NCBI GenBank assembly: GCA_028284885.1
Contig: JANQQW010000089.1
Span: 1-34,955, forward strand
Direction: 5' to 3'
Origin: Planctomycetaceae bacterium
GTDB lineage: Bacteria > Planctomycetota > Planctomycetia > Planctomycetales > Planctomycetaceae
DNA length: 34,955 nt
Positions within the stretch are counted from its first letter, which is position 1. Each line of letters starts with the position of its first letter. Positions 16,447-23,012 of the stretch are shown in pieces. A model generated the notes under the pieces. The model did not search any database. It was not told where the DNA came from and worked only from the letters and a program-made list of their open reading frames with translations. The translations under genes were made by a program, and so were the position numbers.

Positions 16447-17568
16447 TCAGTTCCGCTTGTAGACGAGCAGCAGCGTCGAGGTGACGTCGGCCCGCTTCCG
16501 ACCCGGGTTCGGGTCCGAGTGGTACTCCATCTGGAGCCCCATCTTCAGGTTCCACGAACGGCTCTCGTCGAGCGGCAGCAGCAGCCCGTTCTGGCTGACC
16601 ACGCGGAACACGCGGAAGTCGTCGATCGTCGGGTTCACGATCGTGTCGCTCTCGAACACGAGCCGGTCGCCGAGCGGGTGCTTCACCTCGAGTTGGCCGA
16701 ACAGGTCGGGCGTGTACTCGTCGCGGTACGGATCGCGGAAGAACTCCATGGTGACGCCGGGGCCGCCGCGGACGGTGATCTCGCGGTCCGGCTCGTCGAC
16801 GAACCGGTAGCCGGGGCCGCCGGAGAACGTGCCTCGGTAGTCGAGGTTCTCGAACTCGTCGTACTGGTTGCGGGAGGTCAGGAAGAAGAACCAGGGCGAG
16901 CAGAACTCGGGCGTGTAGTCGACGTTGGCGTTCACCCACCAGCGGTTCGCGATGAGGGCGTCGTCCGCCGTGCTGACGAAGCCGCCGAACTTGATCGTCT
17001 CGTCGAGTTCGTCCGTCTTCCGGCCGAGTTCGCCGCCGACGTTGAGCGAGTCGGACTCGCTGTTGCCGTCGACGAACGTGCCGCCAAGTTCGATCCGCTT
17101 CGTCAGCTCGTAGGTGCGTCGGAACACGACCCGCGGGTTGACGAGCGGGATCATCGCGGTCTCGAGCGGGTCCTCCTCCTCGACTTCCGGCTCGGCCAGT
17201 TCCGGACGGAGTTCCTCCAGCGGATCCTCGGTCATCCAATCCGGGGCCGGGGCAGGGGCCGGCTCCGCTGTCAGCGCGTCGATCCCCATGGCGGGCGTCC
17301 AAGTGCGTGCCTGGCCGACCAGTTGGACGGACTGAACGGAGCCGATCGGAATCGGAAATTCGAGCCCGTCGGCCACCCGCCACTGGATCACGTCGTCCTG
17401 TGCCGAGCCGAGGTCGCCGTGGAGTCGGTCACCGTTCGTCAGCAGCAACACCGAAGCCGGTTCCGTGGCCACCGGCGTCGCCGCGTCGTCGTCGGCGCGC
17501 AACCCAACGCTCGGGCACGCGAGCGCGCAAAGGCAGACGAGGAGCGACTGAAGAAGGTGACGCGTCAT
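16447..17568 (-). CDS. DUF481 family outer-membrane beta-barrel protein
   Basis: The 373-residue protein has a signal peptide (MTRHLLQSLLVCLCALACPSVGLRA). A first domain (about residues 40-95) has LLLTNGDRLHGDLGSAQDDVIQWRVADG, a small Sm-like or beta-rich domain common before DUF481 in planctomycetes. An acidic Pro/Glu linker follows (100-145), then the DUF481 barrel with alternating strands: KRIELGGTFVDGNSESDSLNVGG, IKFGGFVSTADDALIANRWWVNANVDY, ITVRGGPGVTMEFF, and the end STLLLVYKRN. DUF481 proteins (YdiY type) are salt-induced outer-membrane proteins of unknown precise role. The minus-strand ATG is at 17568, about 220 bases from the divergent ferredoxin gene. Confidence 0.85.
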   Translation of the reverse strand: MTRHLLQSLLVCLCALACPSVGLRADDDAATPVATEPASVLLLTNGDRLHGDLGSAQDDVIQWRVADGLEFPIPIGSVQSVQLVGQARTWTPAMGIDALTAEPAPAPAPDWMTEDPLEELRPELAEPEVEEEDPLETAMIPLVNPRVVFRRTYELTKRIELGGTFVDGNSESDSLNVGGELGRKTDELDETIKFGGFVSTADDALIANRWWVNANVDYTPEFCSPWFFFLTSRNQYDEFENLDYRGTFSGGPGYRFVDEPDREITVRGGPGVTMEFFRDPYRDEYTPDLFGQLEVKHPLGDRLVFESDTIVNPTIDDFRVFRVVSQNGLLLPLDESRSWNLKMGLQMEYHSDPNPGRKRADVTSTLLLVYKRN

Positions 17569-17787
17569 GGGCGAGGGAGTCTACTCGTCGCCTGCCCCCG
17601 CCACAACAGCGGCTTCTGCCGCGGAAGTCGTTCCGATGCCGACGGTTGCGGCGGAACGAGCAGTCCGATTTCAGCCCCGTCGCAATTCTGCCGAACGAGA
17701 GGTTGAGAGTCCGTGGTCCGATCGCCAAAATACGTTCACTGCGGAAACGGTCCGCCTCGTCCCCCAGACGTGTGGGAGAGCCCAAGC

Positions 17788-18174
17788 ATGGCCAAGAAGC
17801 GAAAGAAGCTGCCCAAGGAAGTGGCGGTGATCAACGCCGACAACTGCACGGGGTGCGAGGCCTGCTTGGAGGTCTGCCCGGTCGATTGCATCTACAAGGT
17901 GCCGGGGGAGACGCTGCAGGGGCTGCAGTCGTGGTGCGAGATCGACGTCGAGCGTTGCGTCGGTTGCGAGGTCTGCGTGCACATCCCGCAGAAGAAGTCC
18001 AACCCGTACGAACTCGTCGTCTGCCCGTGGGATGCGATCGAGATGGTCCCCACGGTCCAGGTCGCCCACGAGGTCGCCAACAAAGGCGGCCCGCCCGACT
18101 ACCTCCGCGAGAACTGGGAGCGGGTGGTCGAGCCGGCGATCCGCATGGCCCAGCTGGCCAACGAGCAGAACTGA
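17788..18174 (+). CDS. Ferredoxin with one canonical and one modified 4Fe-4S motif
   Basis: The start ATG 17788 follows GGGAGAG at a proper distance; the open frame reaches 17713 without family similarity. The 128-residue protein has a basic N-terminus and then NCTGCEACLEVCP (Cys20, 23, 26, 30), a canonical cluster motif. The second motif is CVGCEVCVHIP (Cys57, 60, 63) with the last Cys displaced by 16 residues to VVCPWDAIEM (Cys79, followed by Pro). Extra Cys34 and Cys50 lie between. It carries electrons in the cytoplasm. The spacing CxxCxxCx15CP may still make a second 4Fe-4S cluster with a loop inserted. The C-terminal 40 residues are helical. No partner reductase is beside it; a P450 gene lies 4 kb away. 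Confidence 0.85.
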   Translation: MAKKRKKLPKEVAVINADNCTGCEACLEVCPVDCIYKVPGETLQGLQSWCEIDVERCVGCEVCVHIPQKKSNPYELVVCPWDAIEMVPTVQVAHEVANKGGPPDYLRENWERVVEPAIRMAQLANEQN

Positions 18175-18292
18175 CGCCCAGCCGGACGCTCTTCGGCCCG
18201 CTGCCTTCGCCCCGCGAATCCGGGGATTTTCTGCGAACAGGGCAGATCTCCGTACGCCATCGGCACTCGGAATTCGTCTCTAGAGGTACAGC

Positions 18293-18997
18293 GTGCCGAA
18301 CTCGACAACTGTGATGCAGGCGGACCCGATGTCGACCGAAGAGACGGAGCCAGTTCCCGAGCCGCGGGTCTATCTGGTCGAGGACGAGCCGACGGTCAGC
18401 GACTCGATCGAGTTTCTCGTCAACTCGGCCGGTTACGTCGTCGAGCCGTACGACAGTGTCGAGGCGTTTCGGGCCGGGTTCGACCCGGACATGCCCGGCT
18501 GTGCAATTCTCGACCTGCACCTGCCCGACGGTACCGGGTTCGACGTCCTCGAGCTCATCCGCGGGCAGCAGAGCGGAATTCCGGTCATCTTCGTAACCGG
18601 ACGGTCATCGGTGCCGAAGGCGGTCGATGCCATCAAGATGGGGGCCGTCGACTTCTTGGAGAAGCCCGTCGACCACTCGCAACTGCTTCAGAAAACGGAA
18701 GATGCGATCCGGAACGACTTGGCCGCTTGGCGAGAGCGCCAGTGCGTTGCTGGAATTCGCCGTCGGCTGGACTTGTTGTCCGACCGCGAGCGCGAAGTAC
18801 TCGAACTGGTCGTGGTCGGGGGCCGAACGCGGGAAGTCGCCGCGAATCTCGGCATCACCGTGAAGACCGTCGAACGGCATCGGGGCAGCATCATGGACAA
18901 GATGGACGTCCCCAACGTCTCCACGCTCGTCCACGACTACATGCTCGCGAAGTTCGGCGGGAACGGCCAACCGGCTGACGCCGAAGTCGCCGGTTGA
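18293..18997 (+). CDS. Orphan FixJ/NarL-type response regulator
   Basis: This 234-residue two-component regulator has a receiver domain (about 25-140). It has acidic Glu30-Asp31 (YLVEDEP), phospho-acceptor Asp74 (AILDLHLPDGTGF), switch Thr102 (FVTGRSS) and Lys124 (FLEKPVD). A LuxR-type HTH fills about 160-220 (LSDREREVLELVVVGGRTREVAANLGITVKTVERHRGSIMDKM). The FLEKP and VKTVERHRG patterns point to the FixJ subgroup. The start is uncertain: GTG 18293, ATG 18314 and ATG 18329 are all in frame, and the receiver begins 20 residues after the first. No histidine kinase lies nearby, so the signal and target genes are unknown. It sits 118 bases after the ferredoxin gene. Confidence 0.9.
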   Translation: MPNSTTVMQADPMSTEETEPVPEPRVYLVEDEPTVSDSIEFLVNSAGYVVEPYDSVEAFRAGFDPDMPGCAILDLHLPDGTGFDVLELIRGQQSGIPVIFVTGRSSVPKAVDAIKMGAVDFLEKPVDHSQLLQKTEDAIRNDLAAWRERQCVAGIRRRLDLLSDREREVLELVVVGGRTREVAANLGITVKTVERHRGSIMDKMDVPNVSTLVHDYMLAKFGGNGQPADAEVAG

Positions 18998-19129
18998 ACG
19001 GGTCTCGACGCTCCCCTGTCGAGAAGCTGTTTGAACTTCGCCGGTTCTTCATCTGCTCTTGTCACGCGGCTGGTATCAAAGCGTGCGGCCGCTGGTTCCT
19101 CGCCGAACGCCCCCCACGGGTCCGCGCAC

Positions 19130-20074
19130 ATGCCCCTGTTGACCGACGACAGTGTTCCGCCCGCTCCCACCTTGGCTGCACCGTCCACGGAACGCGAACC
19201 ATCGCGGAGCCGGACGATCCGCACCCTGTTCGTGAGCGATGTCCACCTCGGGACGCGTCACGCGAGAGCCGACCTGCTGGCCGACTTCCTCTCGCAGCAC
19301 CAGCCCGAGCAGCTGTACCTCGTCGGCGACTTCATCGACGGCTGGAAGCTGCAACGTCGTTGGCGGTGGGACCTCGCCTGCGGAGCCGTGATCGACCGCA
19401 TCGTCGCGATGGGGGCCTCCTGTACAGACGTATACTACACGCCCGGGAACCACGACGACTTCCTGCGGACCGAGGCCTACCTGCACCGCGCACTGCGACA
19501 CTTCGACTTCCTGCGGGTGCGTGACGAGTTCGTCCACGAACTCGCCGACGGGCGACGGTTCCTCGTCGTGCACGGCGACCAGTTCGACAAGTTCGAGACC
19601 GAGGCCCAGTGGGTCTCCCGGATGGCCGCGGTCGGCTACGACGCCCTCCTCTCCACCAATCGGCTCGTCAGCCGGACCCTCACGGGACGGCAGCACTACG
19701 GCTTCAGCGCGTTCGTGAAGGGCTCGGTGAAGTCGGTCGTCCGCTTCCTCAGCGAGTTCGAGACCCGACTGATGGAGCGAGCCGAGGAGCTCGAGTGCGA
19801 CGGTGCCGTCTGCGGCCACGTGCACACCCCGACGATCAGCCAGCACGACGGCCTGACCTACTGCAACACGGGCGACTGGGTCGAACACTGCTCGGCGCTC
19901 GTCGAGTACGGCGACGGCACGCTCGAGCTCGTGCACTGGAACGAGCAGGGTCGCGTACCGCTCGACGTGCCCTTGGTCAGTCCCTCGCGGTCGTCGCTGC
20001 CGGCGACGCGGGACGACCGTCTCTTTCGTCCGCTCGACGAGATGCGGACCCCGATCGCAGCGGCGCTGAAGTAG
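19130..20074 (+). CDS. LpxH-like calcineurin-type metallophosphoesterase
   Basis: The protein is 314 residues from ATG 19130 (MPLLTDDSVPP), chosen because the fold starts soon after it. The metal-binding motifs of the calcineurin-like group are in order: FVSDVHLG (Asp37, His39), LVGDFIDGWK (Asp67), YTPGNHDDF (Asn107, His108), VVHGDQFD and CGHVHTP. The FIDGW and GNHDDFLR patterns match the UDP-2,3-diacylglucosamine pyrophosphatase (LpxH/LpxI-like, YbbF) group. A membrane-lipid A role is therefore likely but not proven; planctomycetes do encode lipid A genes. A 20-residue low-complexity N-terminal tail rich in Pro/Ser is extra. The C-terminal 30 residues are polar and probably disordered. The upstream regulator ends 131 bases before. 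Confidence 0.85.
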   Translation: MPLLTDDSVPPAPTLAAPSTEREPSRSRTIRTLFVSDVHLGTRHARADLLADFLSQHQPEQLYLVGDFIDGWKLQRRWRWDLACGAVIDRIVAMGASCTDVYYTPGNHDDFLRTEAYLHRALRHFDFLRVRDEFVHELADGRRFLVVHGDQFDKFETEAQWVSRMAAVGYDALLSTNRLVSRTLTGRQHYGFSAFVKGSVKSVVRFLSEFETRLMERAEELECDGAVCGHVHTPTISQHDGLTYCNTGDWVEHCSALVEYGDGTLELVHWNEQGRVPLDVPLVSPSRSSLPATRDDRLFRPLDEMRTPIAAALK

Positions 20075-20207
20075 CCGACGCCGCCGGACGACTCGCCGGT
20101 CGGTTCCCCCGCGGGCCGCGTTCGGTTATCGGTGTCGTCTCGGCCCGCGTGCTTCGACCCGGGCCGGTCACGACGAACGGCCGACTCCGACGACGGGAAG
20201 ACGAGCG

Positions 20208-20867
20208 ATGACGAACAAGGAGCAGCAGCTGCAGCGGGTTCTGGACGAGGGGCTCGTGGCCATCATCCGGGCCCCCTCGGGCGAGCAGCTCGTCGAGGTC
20301 GCCCGCGCCCTGCACGAAGGGGGCATCGGCGTCATCGAGGTGACGTTCACCGTCCCGGACGCCGTGCGAGTGCTCGAACGCGTGCGGGACGCCCTCGGCG
20401 ACGACATCCTGCTCGGTGCCGGCAGCGTGCTCGACGCGGAGACGGCCCGTATCGCCATCCTCAGCGGAGCCGAGTTCGTCGTCTCCCCGGTCACGCGGCG
20501 GGACGTCGTCACCCTCTGCAACCGGTACGGCAAGGTGGTCATGCCGGGTGCGTTCACGCCGACCGAGGTGCTCGACGCCTGGGACGCCGGGGCGGACGTG
20601 GTGAAGGTATTCCCGGCCGAGATCGGCGGGCCGAAGCACCTCAAGGCCCTCGCCGGCCCGCTCCCGCAGGTCCGGTTGCTGCCGACCGGTGGCGTGAACC
20701 TGGACACGATGCAGGACTTCTTCGCCGCCGGCGCGTGTGCGGTCGGCCTGGGAACGGCCCTCGTCGAGAAGGACGCCCTCGCGGCCGGCGACATGGACCG
20801 CATCCGCAAGCAGGCGGCGCGGTTCGTCGCGAAGCGGAAGGAGATCCGCGAGGCCGCCGCAGGCTGA
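20208..20867 (+). CDS. eda: KDPG/KHG aldolase
   Basis: The 219-residue class I aldolase splits 2-keto-3-deoxy-6-phosphogluconate to pyruvate and glyceraldehyde-3-phosphate, the last step of Entner-Doudoroff or hexuronate breakdown. Catalytic Glu44 lies in GVIEVTFTVP and the Schiff-base Lys133 in DVVKVFPAE. Other family marks are LLGAGSVLD (68-76), FVVSPVT, VMPGAFTPTE and LLPTGGVNLD. A good ribosome binding site (GGGAAGACGAG) precedes the ATG. It lies after the phosphoesterase by 133 bases. The stop codon is directly followed, in the same frame, by a purB-like fragment, so a rearrangement joined the two. Confidence 0.95.
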   Translation: MTNKEQQLQRVLDEGLVAIIRAPSGEQLVEVARALHEGGIGVIEVTFTVPDAVRVLERVRDALGDDILLGAGSVLDAETARIAILSGAEFVVSPVTRRDVVTLCNRYGKVVMPGAFTPTEVLDAWDAGADVVKVFPAEIGGPKHLKALAGPLPQVRLLPTGGVNLDTMQDFFAAGACAVGLGTALVEKDALAAGDMDRIRKQAARFVAKRKEIREAAAG

Positions 20868-21119
20868 GACGCCGTCCTCGCAGATCGGTTTGCGACGGTC
20901 GCGCTGGGCGGCTGGGAGGTTGCCCATCACGACCTCGTCCCCCGCCTCCGCGGCGACGCCGCCTTCGCGAACGTCGAGATCCCCGACACGTTCGACGCGA
21001 CCAACTACATCGGCCGCGCCCCGGAACAGGTCGATGCGTTCGTGCACGACGTCGTCACGCCGATCCGCGAACGATACGCGGACGCCCTCGGTGGGGACGC
21101 GGATGAACTTCGGGTGTGA
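20868..21119 (+). pseudogene. purB: 3' remnant of adenylosuccinate lyase
   Basis: An 83-codon open stretch without start codon begins on the base after the eda stop, in the same frame, and ends in TGA at 21117-21119. Its translation reads LADRFATVALGGWEVAHHDL, then VPRLRGDAAFANVEIPDTFD, then ATNYIGRAPEQVDAFVHDVV and a tail ending GGDADELRV. This matches the C-terminal part of eukaryote-like adenylosuccinate lyases, whose ends carry RIQADAYF and FTGRAPQQVQRFLEEEV (human ADSL, from memory). The catalytic domains are missing, so it cannot be active. The high third-position GC and the lack of stops suggest recent truncation. It ends exactly where the inverted-repeat cassette begins. It might instead be an unusual read-through extension of eda. 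Confidence 0.7.
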
Positions 21120-21150
21120 TTGAACCACAGAGGCGCAGAGGTCGCAGAGA
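21120..21150 (+). repeat. Left inverted repeat of the cassette
   Basis: This 31-base arm starts TTGAACCACAGAGGCGC and ends in CGCAGAGA, its last A being the A of the ORF start codon. It contains AGAGG, which serves as the ribosome binding site. Confidence 0.75.
21137..21141 (+). promoter_or_regulatory. Ribosome binding site AGAGG inside the left repeat
   Basis: AGAGG ends 8 bases before the ATG at 21150. It favours that start over the TTG at 21120, whose codons only read through the repeat. Confidence 0.5.
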
Positions 21151-21554
21151 TGTCCAAGGAGTCAGTCAGCGAGATTCTCAGGTTGATTGTCGACGCCGAT
21201 GTCCTTTCAGCAGCGACTTTCGAGGATGTCGATTGTGATGCAGTCCTTGACGAACGCGACTCCGACATCGCGTTCGAGAGCGAGTGGCTCCGAGTTCACC
21301 GCGAAGTCGAGTCAAAGTGGTCCGAGGACCACGAACTTGCGAACGTCATCAGTGAGATCGCCGAGGCGGCATTTCTCGCGACAACCCGTGCCACGCGGCG
21401 ACACGAAATTGCCAGCTACGTTGCCGACGATTTCGTTCTGATTTCCAAGGCCCGGGTGCTGGGGATTCACGACGAGTTCCTCGATTGCATCTGGGAGGCC
21501 TATGCGTCCGGCAACATGTGTTGCCCAACGACCATCAAGCGACGAAGTCCCTGA
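21150..21554 (+). CDS. Unknown 134-residue acidic protein carried by the cassette
   Basis: I do not recognise this protein. It reads MSKESVSEILRLIVDADVLS at the start, is acidic in the middle (FEDVDCDAVLDERDSDIAFE), then has helices ESEWLRVHREVESKWSEDHE and NVISEIAEAAFLATTRATRR, and ends in a short Cys-containing tail (GNMCCPTTIKRRSP). It has no signal peptide or membrane segment. Codon third positions are clearly less GC-rich than in flanking genes, which supports recent arrival. The start is fixed by the repeat-borne ribosome binding site. It could be a regulatory, immunity or element-maintenance protein, but nothing in the sequence decides this. Confidence 0.6.
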   Translation: MSKESVSEILRLIVDADVLSAATFEDVDCDAVLDERDSDIAFESEWLRVHREVESKWSEDHELANVISEIAEAAFLATTRATRRHEIASYVADDFVLISKARVLGIHDEFLDCIWEAYASGNMCCPTTIKRRSP

Positions 21555-21558
21555 GCCG

Positions 21559-21589
21559 TCTCTGCGTCCTCCGCGCCTCTGCGGTTCAA
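21559..21589 (-). repeat. Right inverted repeat of the cassette
   Basis: This is the reverse complement of the left arm with three mismatches. On the minus strand it begins TTGAACCGCAGAGGCGC, and its first bases supply the TGA stop of the P450 gene (21588-21586). Confidence 0.75.
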
Positions 21590-22809
21590 CTCAACCGCAC
21601 CGGCAGCGAACGCACGCCGCGCGTTCCGGGACGTTGCATCCAGTCGAGGTCCGCCCTCGGCTTCGCCAGCGACAGGTTCGGGAACCGCGTGAAGAGCAGT
21701 GCGAGGGCGATCTCGACCTCGGTCTTCGCGAGCTTCATCCCCAGGCAGACGTGGATGCCGCGGCCGAAGGAGACGTGCGGGTTCGGCGTGCGGAAGACGT
21801 CGAACGTCTCTGGGTCGTCGAAGGCGGCCGGGTCGCAATTCGCCGAGGCGAGCAACGGCATCAGGAAGTCGCCGCGGGGGATCGTCACGCCGTCGATCTC
21901 CACGTCCCGCGACGCGTACCGCGGCTTCGTCACCTGGATCGGCGAGAAGTACCGCAGCACCTCGTCGACGGCGAGATCGACCTTCGACCAGTCGCCTCGT
22001 AGCCGGTCGAGTTGCTCCGGGTGCTCGAGCAGCGTGACGATCGCCCCGTCGAGCAGGTGGACCGTCGTCTCGTGGCCGGCGAACAGCAGGAGGAAGGCCA
22101 TCGAGAGGAGTTCCTCGTCGTCGAGCGACTCGCCGTCCTGCTCGACCTCGACGAGGGCCGACAGCAGCCCCGGCCGCGGATTCCGCCGACACTCCTCGAT
22201 CGTCCCCTTCAGGTAGTCGTTCACCTTGAACATCCCGCGGAACGCCCGCCAGAAGCCGAACAGCGACTCGACGTTCGACAGCGGCTCCGCCCACGCGGCG
22301 AACCTCGATCGGTCCTCGGCCGGCAGTCCGAGCATCTCGCAGATGACGGCGAGCGGCAGCGGGCGGGCGAAGTGCCGTGTGACGTCGACCACTCCGCCGT
22401 CCGCCTCGCGTTCGAGCAAGTCCAGCTGCGACTCGACGAGGTCGACGACCGGTTGCCGCATCTCCTCGACGGACGCCCGCACGAACGCCTTCTCCACCAG
22501 CCCCCGCAGCCGGCGGTGGTCCGGTTCGTCCTTCGCCAGCATGTTCTTGAGGAGCACCCGCAGCATCCGCGGCATCCACCACCGCACGCCGGCGTAAGAC
22601 CGCTTCCCCGCGTTCCGCGGATCCTGCACGAATGTCTTGTGGTCCCGCAGCACGCGGTCGACCCACTCGTACGTCGTCGGCATCCACGTCCGCCCGATGA
22701 ACGGCAGCTTCACCCGCACGACCGCCCCCGCCTCCCGCATGCGGCGGAACGTCGGGAACGGGTCGATCTTGAACGCCTTCGAGGAGACGTCGAACTTCTC
22801 CGCGGACAT
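21586..22809 (-). CDS. Cytochrome P450
   Basis: This soluble bacterial P450 of 407 residues has the normal length. The I-helix oxygen-binding motif is AGHETT (244-249), the K-helix ExxR is EVLR (283-286), and the haem loop is FGRGIHVCLG with Cys355 as the axial ligand. N-terminal DPFPTFRRMREAG is typical of soluble class I P450s, so it needs a ferredoxin and reductase for electrons. The substrate is unknown. GGGAGGT lies 7 bases before ATG 22809, fixing the start. The last codons run into the inverted repeat of the cassette, so its original 3' end may have been slightly changed on insertion. A ferredoxin gene at 17788 is a possible but distant partner. It diverges from the WD40 gene. Confidence 0.95.
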   Translation of the reverse strand: MSAEKFDVSSKAFKIDPFPTFRRMREAGAVVRVKLPFIGRTWMPTTYEWVDRVLRDHKTFVQDPRNAGKRSYAGVRWWMPRMLRVLLKNMLAKDEPDHRRLRGLVEKAFVRASVEEMRQPVVDLVESQLDLLEREADGGVVDVTRHFARPLPLAVICEMLGLPAEDRSRFAAWAEPLSNVESLFGFWRAFRGMFKVNDYLKGTIEECRRNPRPGLLSALVEVEQDGESLDDEELLSMAFLLLFAGHETTVHLLDGAIVTLLEHPEQLDRLRGDWSKVDLAVDEVLRYFSPIQVTKPRYASRDVEIDGVTIPRGDFLMPLLASANCDPAAFDDPETFDVFRTPNPHVSFGRGIHVCLGMKLAKTEVEIALALLFTRFPNLSLAKPRADLDWMQRPGTRGVRSLPVRLS

Positions 22810-22816
22810 CGGTCAC

Positions 22817-22823
22817 ACCTCCC
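22817..22823 (-). promoter_or_regulatory. Strong ribosome binding site of the P450 gene
   Basis: GGGAGGT on the minus strand sits 7 bases before ATG 22809. It is one of the strongest Shine-Dalgarno matches in the window. Confidence 0.6.
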
Positions 22824-23012
22824 GTGGAACTCGCGAATCGTAGAGATCGTTTGTCGCGAGCACCAAGAAGGGAAACGGTGCGAACGTCGTCTTGGATCCC
22901 GGAATCCCGCCGCCAGACGCATCGGCGAACGCCTTCCCGTTGACGGTGCCGAGTCGGCCCCGCACACTGAGGCTGCCGCCATTCGAACCGCCTCCCGAGC
23001 GTGGAGTCCGTC

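Larger units (their letters stand above)
21120..21589. mobile_element. 470-bp cassette: ORF between 31-base inverted repeats
   Basis: The unit is bounded by 21120-21150 and 21559-21589, which are inverted copies matching at 28 of 31 positions. The inside (408 bases) carries one ORF nearly filling it. The left end abuts the stop of the purB remnant with no gap. The right end overlaps the P450 stop codon. The repeat (core ACAGAGGCGCAGAGG) resembles dispersed CACAGAGG-type repeats that in planctomycetes and other bacteria flank small genes such as those for GxxExxY proteins. No transposase is encoded, so it would need to be moved in trans. The AT content is visibly higher than in the neighbours. 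No target-site duplication is obvious. Confidence 0.6.

Noticed and set aside
17788-22809. Ferredoxin and P450 as a dedicated redox pair
   Set aside because: They are 4 kb apart, on opposite strands, with several unrelated genes between, so no operon link supports it.
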